This document shows, in pieces, positions 1 through 9,401 of a stretch of DNA of 64,000 nucleotides. Position 1 is the first letter of the stretch, and the number at the start of each line of letters is the position of its first letter. Below the pieces are notes generated by a model. It did not search any database. It was not told the origin of the DNA and was given only the letters and a program-made list of their open reading frames with translations. The position numbers were made by a program, and so were the translations under genes. The DNA comes from JBHENC01 sp046262295 (GTDB lineage Bacteria; Acidobacteriota; Blastocatellia; Pyrinomonadales; Pyrinomonadaceae), in NCBI GenBank assembly GCA_046262295.1, contig JBHENC010000005.1:186001-250000 (forward strand). Direction: 5' to 3'.

Positions 1-1
1 T

Positions 2-391
2 AACGGCGCGACGACCGAAGACGATGCGGCAGGCCGCTTCGAGGCGGACATTGTCAGAAACCTGCGCAACTTTGGCACGGACACCGCACACATCAATATG
101 ATTCTCGATCAAATCGTGCGACGGGGCGACATCTTGCGTCTTGACCTGCGTGTGCCGAACGCGGGATCGGGCGGCGGCGATAATCCCGACGGCGGCTTCG
201 GACATATGGGCGGACGGCGTTTGAAAGACGACGTGGTTGATATGACCTTTACACTCATCAACAACGGCCAACTCTTAACTGACTTCGTCAATGGGAATGA
301 AGTTCCATTTCGCAACCAATTCCCGTTCGTCGCCGATCCGACGCAGCCGTTTCCGCCGGGACAAGACCCCGACGATCACACGCGCCAATAA
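2..391 (+). CDS. DUF4331 family protein, C-terminal part (cut by window start)
   Basis: The reading frame is open from base 2 and ends at 391, so only about 129 C-terminal residues are present. The stretch GRRLKDDVVDMTFTL followed by NGNEVPFRNQFPF matches the C-terminal block of the two complete DUF4331 proteins in this window (GRRVADDSVDILL and NDVPYLNQFPYL near 17400-17560). DUF4331 proteins are secreted and of unknown function. The gene is followed 114 bases later by a TPR lipoprotein gene, the same order as in the other two DUF4331 loci here. The identification rests on this internal similarity and on recall of the family. Confidence 0.8.
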   Translation, partial: NGATTEDDAAGRFEADIVRNLRNFGTDTAHINMILDQIVRRGDILRLDLRVPNAGSGGGDNPDGGFGHMGGRRLKDDVVDMTFTLINNGQLLTDFVNGNEVPFRNQFPFVADPTQPFPPGQDPDDHTRQ

Positions 392-505
392 AGCCGGACG
401 TTGAAATACGAAGGCATGGGATGTTGAGGACAAGCAAATTTGGCAATCAACATTCCACGCCTTCCAGCTCTTGATTATTTCGAGTTTCCGGCGATGTGCC
501 AGCTA

Positions 506-1846
506 ATGAAAAGAGTTCCCTTTTTGTTTACGTTCGCGTGTGCGGGGTTGTTCCTGATGAGCGCCTGCGGCGGTGAATGGACGCCCGGCGCGACGGCCTC
601 CCGTGCAGTTGCGCCGAAAATTCCCGCCGCTACTCCGCTTGACGACAACAACAGAACGGCGGAGGCAGGCGCGCGCTTCCTCGAAGACCGCGTCAAGCAC
701 GACCCGGAAGATTTCAGCGCACACAACAAACTCGCGGCATACTACCTCCAACGCGCGCGCGAGACAGGTAGTTTCGACTATCTCGATCTCGCCGCGCGTG
801 CCGCGAAAGCGTCGCTCGCCTCTGTACCTTCGATACGAAACGCAGGCGGCCTCGCGGCGCTCGCGCAAACAGAATATGCGACGCACGATTTCGCGGCGGC
901 GCGCGATCACGCACGGCAATTAATCCAACTCGATCCGGCTAAGAGCTATCCCTACGCCATACTGGGCGACGCACTGCTCGAGCTTGGCGATTACGATGGG
1001 GCGGTCGGCGCGTACCAGCAAGTACAACGCATTGACGGCGGCATCAGCAACGGCAGCGAGACGCGACAGGCGCGCCTTGCTTTTCTGCGCGGCGACACCA
1101 ACGCCGCCACACGCCATTTCTCCACCGCCCTGATCGTCGCGCTCAATGCGGTTGCGCCATCGCGCGAGACAGTGGCATGGTGTCGCTGGCAACTGGGCGA
1201 AGTGGCCTTTGCCACCGGCGATTACCAGCAGGCCGAGAAGCATTACCGCGATGCGCTGGTGACCTTTCCCGATTACTATCGCGCATTGGCTTCGCTTGCC
1301 AGAGTCCGCGCCGCACAGAACGATCTCGCGGGCGCTATCGAAAACTACCGGCAAGCGATCAAGCGATTGCCCGACCCGTCCTTTATCGCCGCCTTGGGTG
1401 ATCTCTACAAAGTAGCGGGCAAAGAGCGCGAAGCGATGCAGCAGTACACGCAGGTCGAACAGATTGCGCGCTTGAGTGCAATCAGCGGTGCGCTCTATAA
1501 CCGGCAGTTGGCGCTCTTTTATGCCGATCACGAGCTGAAGGCCGCGGAAGCGTATGAGGCAGCCATGCGGGAATACGAAGTACGACGCGATATTTACGGC
1601 GCGGATGCTTTAGCGTGGACGGCATTCAAGGCCGGGCATCTTGCCGAAGCGCAGGCGAAGATAAAGGAAGCGTTGCGGTTGGGCACAAAGGATGCACGCT
1701 TATTTTATCATGCGGGAATGATTGCGAAAGCGGCGGGCGATGAGAGAGGGGCGAAACAGTGGCTGGAGAAAGCCTTGCAGCTCAATCCGCAGTTCGATCC
1801 GCTGCTTTCTCTCTCCGCCAGACACGCTCTGCTCCAATCCTCTTAA
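506..1846 (+). CDS. TPR-repeat lipoprotein (partner of upstream DUF4331 gene)
   Basis: I chose the ATG at 506 because it opens directly with a lipoprotein signal peptide (MKRVPFLFTF, hydrophobic run, lipobox LMSAC near residue 19). A TTG at 440 would bury that signal. After a short linker, the protein has repeated 34-residue helix pairs to the end (for example LGDYDGAVGAYQQVQRID, ATGDYQQAEKHYRDALVTFPD). It should be anchored in the membrane facing the periplasm and act as a protein-binding scaffold. It is paralogous to the TPR protein at 17848: both end with a DAR..YHAGMI block and a final repeat of NP.FD. The partner bound is unknown; the adjacent DUF4331 protein is the obvious candidate, by inference. 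Confidence 0.8.
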   Translation: MKRVPFLFTFACAGLFLMSACGGEWTPGATASRAVAPKIPAATPLDDNNRTAEAGARFLEDRVKHDPEDFSAHNKLAAYYLQRARETGSFDYLDLAARAAKASLASVPSIRNAGGLAALAQTEYATHDFAAARDHARQLIQLDPAKSYPYAILGDALLELGDYDGAVGAYQQVQRIDGGISNGSETRQARLAFLRGDTNAATRHFSTALIVALNAVAPSRETVAWCRWQLGEVAFATGDYQQAEKHYRDALVTFPDYYRALASLARVRAAQNDLAGAIENYRQAIKRLPDPSFIAALGDLYKVAGKEREAMQQYTQVEQIARLSAISGALYNRQLALFYADHELKAAEAYEAAMREYEVRRDIYGADALAWTAFKAGHLAEAQAKIKEALRLGTKDARLFYHAGMIAKAAGDERGAKQWLEKALQLNPQFDPLLSLSARHALLQSS

Positions 1847-2217
1847 ACTCCTTTGGCGCGTTCCCTTACGTGCGCCGGTAAAACAATTACAAACAACGTA
1901 TTGTGCGACGCTCCTTTATGAAGCTTTGCAAAAAAACTTGCAGCTGTGTGTGAAAGCACACAGACGCCGCCCGCCTGTCCGTTGTAATCTTCCGGATCGA
2001 AACAGTTATTTTGAGAGACTTGCCTTTCTCCATTGAGTTGGAGTCGAATATTTTTGCGCCCGTGTTGCCCGGTTTTATCTGAAAACGGATTTCACGTTTA
2101 TTCAGAGACACACTTTGCGGTCTCAAACTCTCGCACTAACTGCGCACAGAACTCTTAGGGTGTGTAGCTTGGTCTTTATTTATCCGAAGCAGCCCGTCTT
2201 TGATTCGGAGTGAAAAT
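1847..2217. other. Intergenic region, 371 bases
   Basis: No convincing gene. A 7-bp hairpin CTGTGTG-TGAAAG-CACACAG sits at 1944-1963, not followed by a T run. The promoter of the downstream sigma factor gene presumably lies in this AT-richer stretch, but no clear -35/-10 pair was identified. Confidence 0.4.
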
Positions 2218-2760
2218 ATGTTGATTCAGAAAGAGATTAAGCCGGAAGATTTCGAGTCGGCTGCGTTACCTTACATAGACAATCTTTTCCAAACCGCCGT
2301 GCGCCTCACGGGAAATCAGGCGGAGGCGGAAGATTTAGTGCAGGAAGTTTATCTACAGGCGTGGAAATCTTTTCACCGCTTCGAGGCGGGAACCAACTGC
2401 CGCGCGTGGTTGTTCAAAATTCTCTCCAACAAAGTTAAGCATCACTATCGCAAAAACATTAAATTCAAGTTCATCAACGATAGCGAAAAGGTGCTGGACT
2501 TTTTAGCTTATGAGCCGCCGGTTCCCGAAAGATTATCCGATGAAGAGGTCTTGATCGCCCTGGCGAAGATTCCCCACTTTTATCGTGAAGTAGTGCTGCT
2601 CGCCGATGTCGAAGAATTTTCCTACAAAGAGATTGCCTTGATCTTAAAAATCCCTATGGGCACGGTTATGTCAAGGCTGAACAGAGGCCGTAGAATGTTA
2701 AGAATCGAGCTAAGCGGCGCGGCTATATACTGTGGAATCGGCAAAGTGAAGGCGTGTTAG
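2218..2760 (+). CDS. ECF-type RNA polymerase sigma factor
   Basis: This is a sigma-70 family protein of the extracytoplasmic function type, about 180 residues. Region 2 is seen as LPYIDNLFQTAVRLTGN, then AEDLVQEVYLQAWKSF and a C.AWLFKI block. Region 4 is seen near the end as LPKI-like IPHFYREVVLLADVEEFSYKEIA followed by IPMGTVMSRLNRGR. The ATG at 2218 is preferred over the TTG at 2200 because CGGAG at 2206-2210 is a ribosome site at good spacing. No anti-sigma gene is adjacent. It opens a run of four regulatory genes (sigma factor, receiver-like, Crp-like, sigma54 activator). Its target promoters cannot be told from the sequence. Confidence 0.88.
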   Translation: MLIQKEIKPEDFESAALPYIDNLFQTAVRLTGNQAEAEDLVQEVYLQAWKSFHRFEAGTNCRAWLFKILSNKVKHHYRKNIKFKFINDSEKVLDFLAYEPPVPERLSDEEVLIALAKIPHFYREVVLLADVEEFSYKEIALILKIPMGTVMSRLNRGRRMLRIELSGAAIYCGIGKVKAC

Positions 2761-3158
2761 CGCCACCGGCTCGCATTTAGTGTTGAGTTAAAGAACAGAC
2801 TGCACGCCGAAATCCTTCCGCAACGGCAAAGTTTCCCACGCCTCCTATCCACCCGCGTCACAGCCAAGTGCTTACCGGACGCCCCGCGACATCGTCATAA
2901 ATCTCATCCGATTTTCGCGGCGATGGAATATACACAGCACCGTTTGTGATTCACTTATTGAAAACCCTCTGCAACAGAAAGTAGCTGACCCGTACAGTTC
3001 GAGCGCAGCCGAAAGCTCCGACTTGCCTTGCTATCGGTTTCAGCACTCAGGGCGTCCCGGAATCATTTGTGCGCCGCCGATTTGTGCAAAGCGACTTCTC
3101 TTTCCGGCAGCAAAACTTGAACCGATTAATCGCATTGGACTATCAAGAACAGTGGCTT
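2761..3158. other. Intergenic region, 398 bases
   Basis: I see no supported gene or RNA here. Short frames in it lack ribosome sites and family signatures. Confidence 0.4.
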
Positions 3159-3566
3159 ATGAGCAAAGCGTATCAGGCCGGAGCAGTGATTCTCGTGGTG
3201 GATGAATCCCGGGAAATCCGCGACGGTATCGAGGGATTATTGACGGCGGACGGCTATCGCGTGCTGGCGGCGGTAAATGAACGGGAGGCCGCACAGCTAA
3301 CACAGAATTGCCACCCGGACTTAATTCTATTGTGTATGGGCGAGCCACCGCCGGAGATGCTCGCGGTTGCCGATAACATTCGTGAGACGGCGGCGCTCGA
3401 TGAGCGCGTGCCGGTAGTAATTTTTTGTATAACAGCGGTCGCAGTGGGCGCACAGGTATCCTTTGATCGTAACGTACACGCGATTAGCCCGGATAATTTC
3501 AATCACTTGCGCGGATTTCTCAATCACCTTCTGCACACTCTTCCAATCAATTCTCTTAGCCATTAA
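3159..3566 (+). CDS. Stand-alone receiver-like protein with Asp-to-Cys change at the phosphoacceptor
   Basis: About 135 residues with the beta1-acidic pocket of a response-regulator receiver (AVILVVDESREIRDGIEGLL) and the second strand before the phosphorylation site (HPDLILLCMGEPP). Canonical receivers have Asp where this protein has Cys in LLCM, so ordinary phosphorylation is unlikely. The ATG at 3159 starts 10 residues before the first strand; the longer frame from 3069 adds sequence with no family match. No output domain is present. It sits between an ECF sigma gene and a Crp-like gene. It may be a pseudo-receiver used for protein contact. The family call is secure; the function is unknown. 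Confidence 0.72.
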   Translation: MSKAYQAGAVILVVDESREIRDGIEGLLTADGYRVLAAVNEREAAQLTQNCHPDLILLCMGEPPPEMLAVADNIRETAALDERVPVVIFCITAVAVGAQVSFDRNVHAISPDNFNHLRGFLNHLLHTLPINSLSH

Positions 3567-3638
3567 ACGATAGACCTCGCTCTGCCACGCTCACCTCAAT
3601 CGGGCTGTGTATCGGAAATTTAACGGCTGTGTAATATC

Positions 3639-3656
3639 TAGCAGTATATTCTGCTA
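3639..3656. promoter_or_regulatory. Inverted repeat TAGCAG-N6-CTGCTA upstream of crp-like gene
   Basis: A perfect 6-bp inverted repeat with a 6-base AT spacer lies about 150 bases before the Crp/Fnr-type gene. It could be an operator or a small hairpin. There is no other copy to compare, so the call is weak. Confidence 0.25.
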
Positions 3657-3806
3657 CTCATGTAACGGAGCTTGTGCTATATTTCTCGGACTGCCGCTAA
3701 GCGGCTGCCGTTGAAGACTTATGTTCTCTACTCTTCAATAAAATTTGCACAGATGAAGCGCTATGCGGAGTGGAATTCCAAACTAGATGGAATGTAAGAG
3801 ACTTCT

Positions 3807-4520
3807 ATGCCCCTTCTTGCCCCTCCCCCCAATCTGAAAGATAACCGGCTGCTTACCGCCCTGTCCGAAGAAGAGTATCGGAGAATTAGCCCGCATCTGG
3901 AATCCGTCTGTTTTAAGCTCGGCGAAACTATTTACGAACGCGGTGCGGAAATGGAATATGTCTATTTTCCTCTCACGGCGGTCGTGTCTCTACTCTACGT
4001 CACGGAAAACGGCAAGACGGCTAAGATCGGGCTGGTGGGCAATGAAGGCGTATTTGATATCGCGCTCTTTATGGGCAGCGGCCCTGCGCTTCATCAAAGT
4101 TATGCGTTAAGCGCGGGCGAGGCGCTACGCATGAAGGCGGGGGCGTTGCAAAATGGATTCAAGCGGGGCGGCGACTTTCAACGTATGTTGCTGCGCTACG
4201 TGCAGGCACTCGTTATCCAGATTTCGCAAACGGCCGTTTGCTATCGCCTTCATTCCGTCGAACAGCAACTCTGCTGCTGGCTGCTCTTAAGCTATGACCG
4301 CTCGAAGTCGAACGAACTGATAATGACTCATGAACTGATCGCCAATATGCTGGGCACACGCCGCGAAGGTGTCACGGTGGCCGCCGGGCGTTTGCAGGAC
4401 GCAGGGCTTATCAGCTATCATCGCGGACACATCAAGATACTCGACCGCAAAGGGCTGAAAGCGACCGCCTGCGAATGTTATGCTTTTATCAAAAGCGAGT
4501 ATGACCGCTTGCTGTGCTAA
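3807..4520 (+). CDS. Crp/Fnr family transcriptional regulator
   Basis: A 237-residue cyclic-nucleotide-binding-fold regulator. The N-terminal beta roll runs over about residues 18-125 (FKLGETIYERGAEMEYVYFPLTAVVSL and the glycine-rich LVGNEGVFDIALFMG). The long dimer helix follows at about 125-150. The C-terminal winged helix-turn-helix contains MTHELIANMLGTRREGVTVAAGRLQDAGLI. The canonical cAMP-binding RxS motif and the Fnr four-cysteine cluster are not evident, so the effector is unknown. It belongs to the group often annotated Crp/Fnr in Acidobacteria and Cyanobacteria. It precedes the sigma54 activator gene by about 250 bases, in the same direction. Confidence 0.88.
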   Translation: MPLLAPPPNLKDNRLLTALSEEEYRRISPHLESVCFKLGETIYERGAEMEYVYFPLTAVVSLLYVTENGKTAKIGLVGNEGVFDIALFMGSGPALHQSYALSAGEALRMKAGALQNGFKRGGDFQRMLLRYVQALVIQISQTAVCYRLHSVEQQLCCWLLLSYDRSKSNELIMTHELIANMLGTRREGVTVAAGRLQDAGLISYHRGHIKILDRKGLKATACECYAFIKSEYDRLLC

Positions 4521-4777
4521 CAGATTCGCTTTGTTTGCCGCCTTCATAAAAAGCTGTTGTTCAGCACGTGCTCACATTCGCCTCTTTATAAAAACTTTTG
4601 CCGACAATATTTTTTGCGGCCATCGCGTTTGATATCCAAACTGCCAGCATCACCGGATTCAACAAACTCTTTTAACATGGACTGAACCAAAACCATTTTC
4701 GCCTACCGGGAATATCTTGGAGAGAATCGGGACTTACCTGTTCCCAGACTTATGTTTTGAAAGGAATGAGAAACAAG

Positions 4778-5956
<1,179 letters not shown>

Positions 5957-6045
5957 AGCGGCGCGTACCCATTTGTTTACCGCTTTGATAGCTGCTACGA
6001 AGATCTGCATTTCATACCACCACTTTTTTAAGGAGATACTACAAG

Positions 6046-6501
6046 ATGCGACGAATCAATTTTCTTGCCATCCCGCTCGCGGCCATTCTATTAGGCGCGT
6101 GCAGTTGGGGAGCTGGCTCATCGCCCACCGCGACGATGAAGGAATTCAATACGGCGATGCGGAAGAAAGATAAAGAGGCCGTCAAGAGAATGCTCTCGCG
6201 GGCTTCGCTGCAAACAATCGAAGTGGACGCCCGCTTAGCCGATGAAACGCTGGACGACGCCATTCAAACCGGCCTCGACAAAACTCCTGCCGATCTGAAG
6301 TTGCCGGAGATGCGCAATGAGGTTATCAAAAAAGATGACACGGCATTCATCGAAGTCAAAGATGAGGAGAAGAAGGTTTGGTTTCCGGTAAAGTTCGTGA
6401 AGGAAGAGGGGCGTTGGAAGATCGCTTACGATTACGCGATGCGCGATCCGAGCCACAAAGCGCGCGGAAGAACCGTTGCCGACGCGACGTCGGATAAATA
6501 G
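6046..6501 (+). CDS. Small lipoprotein, DUF4878-like
   Basis: 151 residues opening with a lipoprotein signal (MRRINFLAIPLAAILLGAC, lipobox LGAC). The body resembles the NTF2/cystatin-like DUF4878 fold: an N-terminal helix pair (PTATMKEFNTAMRKKDKEAVKRMLS), then strands ending in VWFPVKFVKEEGRWKIAYDYAMRD, the typical 'W+I' finish. A strong ribosome site AAGGAG lies at 6030-6035. It is monocistronic, closed by the terminator at 6543. The function is unknown. Confidence 0.75.
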   Translation: MRRINFLAIPLAAILLGACSWGAGSSPTATMKEFNTAMRKKDKEAVKRMLSRASLQTIEVDARLADETLDDAIQTGLDKTPADLKLPEMRNEVIKKDDTAFIEVKDEEKKVWFPVKFVKEEGRWKIAYDYAMRDPSHKARGRTVADATSDK

Positions 6502-6542
6502 TCTCGAAGGTTTCAAAATATCACGCCGGCTCCGGCGCACGA

Positions 6543-6576
6543 AAAACACCAGCCACTCTCTAAGGGCTGGTGTTTT
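6543..6576. terminator. Bidirectional terminator hairpin
   Basis: A 12-bp perfect stem AAAACACCAGCC / GGCTGGTGTTTT with a 10-base loop, followed by GTTTTC. It lies between the convergent genes ending at 6501 (+) and 6630 (-), and A/T runs on both sides suit termination in both directions. Confidence 0.85.
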
Positions 6577-6629
6577 GTTTTCTTTGCGAAGGGCGTATCT
6601 GTTACGCGATCAATCGAGGCAACATCTTT

Positions 6630-7157
6630 TCAGAGCCGCGCGATGGCCTTGCGTGCGAGGGCGATCAGCTTATCGCGCGTCGCCTGCGGAAGCTCCGTCG
6701 AACCCGGAGCCATCCGCGCGCCGGGCAACACGGGCAGCGCCTGCGGAGAGTCATCTTTGATCTTAATGACGAAGAAAGCGTTTCCGGCAACAACGTAGAT
6801 CCCTCGCGTCTTGCTGATAAAGGCGCCGTCGCCCAGATCATCCACAACCATATCGTGCGCAACTATGTCATTAACGGTCTTAAACTGGTGCTTCGCCGTT
6901 TTCCCTGTATTACTTGTCACGGAGATGCTGTGATTGGTGGCGCTATTGGTATACGTACAGAGCAAGTCCGGGTTGTTGTCTTCGCGTGTGGGAGCGCCAA
7001 CCTGCTCATTGATGGCGGCGGCGGCCTCTTCCTGTGTGAGCAACTGGCAGGGATCAATCGGAGCGGTATGCGTCGTCGCGGATGTCGCTTGCGAGCCGCC
7101 GCAGGAAGCCGCGAGCAACACTATGGCCGCGACGTAAATAATCAAAATGGATTTCAT
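6630..7157 (-). CDS. Lipoprotein, DUF3558-like
   Basis: 175 residues with a lipoprotein signal (MKSILIIYVAAIVLLAASC, lipobox LAASC) and the motif DPCQLLTQEEAAAAI followed by a central CTYTNS stretch. That pattern, two cysteines and an 'LLT.EE' helix, is typical of DUF3558-type lipoproteins. Function unknown. It faces the lipoprotein gene at 6046 across the shared terminator, and its upstream side faces the 725-base region carrying the first sigma54 promoter. Confidence 0.7.
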   Translation of the reverse strand: MKSILIIYVAAIVLLAASCGGSQATSATTHTAPIDPCQLLTQEEAAAAINEQVGAPTREDNNPDLLCTYTNSATNHSISVTSNTGKTAKHQFKTVNDIVAHDMVVDDLGDGAFISKTRGIYVVAGNAFFVIKIKDDSPQALPVLPGARMAPGSTELPQATRDKLIALARKAIARL

Positions 7158-7397
7158 AAAAGCAACTCTTTCTCGTATGCAGATAAGTAAAACAAGCGAA
7201 TAGCAGAGACCGGAAACTGTTTTTTGGATGCTTTTCCCGTGCCACAGTCGCCGCCCCTCTATTGCGCGGCGAGTCTACGCTCCGCAACTTCTTTGATCTG
7301 CTTGAAAGCACACGCATTACTGCGTTTGAAAATAGCGGCGGCAGCGACAGCGAAGGGGAAATGATCCCTCGCGGCGTGCGCTGGCGTTGCGCAGTCT

Positions 7398-7425
7398 TGT
7401 CCCATTCAGCGGTAAATATGTCCCA
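7398..7425 (+). promoter_or_regulatory. Candidate activator-binding site: TGTCCCA-N11-ATATGTCCCA
   Basis: Two direct TGTCCCA repeats with a period of 21 bases. The same arrangement, including the ATA before the second repeat and the 11-base gap, occurs at 9060-9087. Each copy lies about 160 bases upstream of the GC of a sigma54 promoter, the usual place for an enhancer-binding site. Confidence 0.65.
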
Positions 7426-7545
7426 AGTGGACAAGGAAAACTGCCGCCGGATTTGACTTCACGGCTTCGCTGAATCTCCCTTAAAGGTTTTGCATAGCAT
7501 TAGTTTCCGGCATCCCGGGAAACGAAAAACCGAGGCTCGGATAGC

Positions 7546-7561
7546 TGGCATAAGAGTTGCA
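7546..7561 (+). promoter_or_regulatory. Sigma54 (-24/-12) promoter
   Basis: TGGCAT-AAGAG-TTGCA: GG and GC separated by exactly 10 bases, matching the sigma54 consensus. The core and 7 bases downstream (CCTGACG) are identical to the site at 9210. Transcription should begin near 7572, leaving a leader of about 310 bases. Confidence 0.8.
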
Positions 7562-7882
7562 CCTGACGCAAGCGGAAAGCAGTCATGCGGTATGCCGGTA
7601 GGGTGAAGAGAGAGCCTTCGCTCTTTCATCTTTCGCCCGTCACGTAAAGGGTCTGTTTCGGATTACGCAAGCGTTGAAGCCGCGCGAATGGTGTTAGAGC
7701 CGTATCGCGCTCAATCGTGCTTCTAAAGAGCAAGCCCGCGTTATCGTCTGGATTAAACGACACGACGAAGTGCAGCGACTACAGCCGTTAGGAGTAAGGC
7801 CGGTAGGCAAGCCGGTCTTTCATTAATCTTACAAATCTAGTTGCCCGGTTGTAGACAAACACAAGTAATCAGGAGGAATGCA

Positions 7883-8302
7883 ATGATTAGATCAGATATG
7901 CGCAAGCTCTGGCAGAAGCTTTTCACGCTTGCTCTGTTAGTGGGCGCGCTTGCCTTTGTGAGCGCACCGCTGAAGGCAGCAGTGACGGCTGCGTGCGAAG
8001 ACTGTAGCGCAAGCTACACGACTTGCACCCAAACCAACAGCAGTGATGCCGGTGTCGCAGCCTGTCGGGACACGCTAAGCGCGTGCGCCGCGTCCTGCAC
8101 ACCGACCGGCGACGATGCTGCCAGCAAATGCGCGAGCAAAGCTAGCGCCTGTCATGCGACGGCTGAAGCGGATTACGATGTCGCCAGAGCAGCCTGTGGC
8201 GGCGATACGGACTGCATCGCCACCAGCAATGAAAACAGAGCCAAAGGACACACTTCCTGTAGAGCATCGCAGGAGGCGTGCTCCGCGTCGGCCTCTAACT
8301 AA
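7883..8302 (+). CDS. Secreted cysteine-rich small protein
   Basis: 139 residues. The start at 7883 follows an excellent ribosome site (AGGAGG at 7871-7876, 6-base spacing). A signal peptide (hydrophobic LFTLALLVGALAFVSAPLKA) is followed by a mature domain with 12 cysteines, mostly 7-12 residues apart (C..C, TTC, AAC, SAC..SC, KC, SAC, AAC, DC, SC, AC), interspersed with Ala/Ser/Asp. I recognise no family. The even number of Cys suggests disulfides or metal binding. The next gene encodes a membrane-anchored thioredoxin-like protein, consistent with disulfide handling. It is driven by the sigma54 promoter at 7546. Confidence 0.75.
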   Translation: MIRSDMRKLWQKLFTLALLVGALAFVSAPLKAAVTAACEDCSASYTTCTQTNSSDAGVAACRDTLSACAASCTPTGDDAASKCASKASACHATAEADYDVARAACGGDTDCIATSNENRAKGHTSCRASQEACSASASN

Positions 8303-8335
8303 GGTTGAAACGGTCACAGCAAGTAAGAACAGCAA

Positions 8336-8372
8336 GCGCACGGTCATTCGCAGTCGCGCGATGACCGTGCGC
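8336..8372. terminator. 12-bp perfect hairpin between Cys-rich and thioredoxin genes
   Basis: GCGCACGGTCAT / ATGACCGTGCGC with a 13-base loop. There is no T run after it, so it may be a processing or attenuation hairpin rather than a full intrinsic terminator. Confidence 0.5.
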
Positions 8373-8468
8373 TATCATATTCGCCACATCGTATTAATTT
8401 GATCGGGCGGGAGCGTCGCTCGCGCATGGTTCAAGGCTCATAGCTTTAAGTTGGAAAGGCGCGGCGAA

Positions 8469-8993
8469 ATGAAGGATTTAACGAACAGAATCGAGGTCGC
8501 GGCCAACATCGCGATCATCATTGTCGCCCTTCTCATCGGCGTCGTCGCCGTCAAGCGTTATCTTTTAGTTGATCAACCCGCGCGGAGTAATCCGCAGATT
8601 GTCGCCGGTTCAAAAATCTCGCTGCGAAACGTAGATTGGACAAAGAGCGATCAGACGCTGCTGCTTGTTTTGCAAAAGGGCTGCCGCTTCTGTTCCGAGA
8701 GCGCGCCCTTTTACCGCAGACTCGCGCAAAGCGTGGCGCAGGGGCGCAGCAACACCCAATTAATCGCCGTCCTGCCGCAAGACACCACTGAAAGCCGCGC
8801 CTACCTTAACGATCTGGATGTGTCTATCGAAACGAAGCAAGCGACGGTCAATTCGCTCGGGGCGAGCGCCACGCCGACATTGATTCTGGTCAACCGGGCG
8901 GGCGAAGTGCAGGCGTCGTGGGTTGGTAAACTGCCCGCCGAAAAAGAATTGGAAGTATTGCGCCGTGTGGAAACGGAGCGCGCCAGCAATTAA
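8469..8993 (+). CDS. Membrane-anchored thioredoxin-like protein
   Basis: About 174 residues: one N-terminal membrane segment (VAANIAIIIVALLIGVVAV, about residues 10-30), then a thioredoxin fold with active site CRFC (in LVLQKGCRFCSESAPFYRRL) and the cis-proline loop SATPTLILV. It should lie on the outer face of the inner membrane and act as a thiol oxidoreductase of the TlpA/DsbE kind. ATG 8469 is chosen over TTG 8451 because GGAAAGG at 8453-8459 is correctly spaced. It lies downstream of the Cys-rich secreted protein gene, its likely substrate by inference. Confidence 0.82.
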   Translation: MKDLTNRIEVAANIAIIIVALLIGVVAVKRYLLVDQPARSNPQIVAGSKISLRNVDWTKSDQTLLLVLQKGCRFCSESAPFYRRLAQSVAQGRSNTQLIAVLPQDTTESRAYLNDLDVSIETKQATVNSLGASATPTLILVNRAGEVQASWVGKLPAEKELEVLRRVETERASN

Positions 8994-9059
8994 CCAAAAG
9001 CTAACGGGCGCGCGTTAATCTTTGAGGCCTCTTCCTGCACATCCATCCGTGCGTAATCC

Positions 9060-9087
9060 TGTCCCAAGCCGCAAACAATATGTCCCA
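9060..9087 (+). promoter_or_regulatory. Candidate activator-binding site: TGTCCCA-N11-ATATGTCCCA (second copy)
   Basis: Second copy of the direct-repeat motif at 7398, same 21-base period and same 11-base gap, 163 bases upstream of the GC of the sigma54 promoter at 9210. Confidence 0.65.
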
Positions 9088-9151
9088 TAGACACAGATAA
9101 ACCGGATGCCGGGCAATGCTCGAAAGCTTTCGGCATATCTTCGTTAAGCGT

Positions 9152-9185
9152 AACTGTCCTGTCGGTTTCCGGTCTTTCGACAGTT
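9152..9185. promoter_or_regulatory. Inverted repeat AACTGTC-N20-GACAGTT
   Basis: A 7-bp perfect inverted repeat with a nested alternative CTGTCG/CGACAG, about 25-60 bases upstream of the sigma54 promoter. It may be a regulator site or a hairpin; there is no counterpart at the 7546 promoter. Confidence 0.3.
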
Positions 9186-9209
9186 GTGAAATTTGAAGGC
9201 TATGGTGTC

Positions 9210-9225
9210 AGGCATAAGAGTTGCA
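9210..9225 (+). promoter_or_regulatory. Sigma54-type (-24/-12) promoter
   Basis: AGGCAT-AAGAG-TTGCA: GG and GC are 10 bases apart. The first consensus T is A here, otherwise it matches the promoter at 7546 and the bases after it are the same up to 9232. The start would be near 9236. Confidence 0.7.
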
Positions 9226-9292
9226 CCTGACGAGAGAGAACACCGCATACGTTTGATGTAGTCGAGATGAGGTAGTGCCCTCGCCTGTAGTG

Positions 9293-9317
9293 GCTTTTAT
9301 AACCCGATCATAAAAGC
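9293..9317 (+). other. Leader hairpin GCTTTTAT / ATAAAAGC
   Basis: A perfect 8-bp stem with a 9-base loop in the predicted untranslated leader of the DUF4331 gene. Confidence 0.5.
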
Positions 9318-9401
9318 GCGGCCAGGCTTCGCAAACCTCTTAAATCGCTCGTGTGGATTTAATCTTTACCGCGCTCTTTCCAATCGCATTTGAGAAAAGT
9401 A

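Larger units (their letters stand above)
7158..7882. other. Long intergenic region with sigma54 control elements and a ~310-base leader
   Basis: Contains the TGTCCCA direct-repeat motif at 7398-7425, a sigma54-type promoter at 7546-7561 and then a long untranslated leader to the Cys-rich gene. A small palindrome CCGAGGCTCGG (7530-7540) lies just before the promoter. No gene of its own is supported; the frame at 7262-7456 overlaps the control elements and has no family signature. Confidence 0.6.

Noticed and set aside
573..923. 116-residue ORF inside the first TPR gene
   Set aside because: Arg-rich out-of-frame shadow of a GC-rich gene; no signature.
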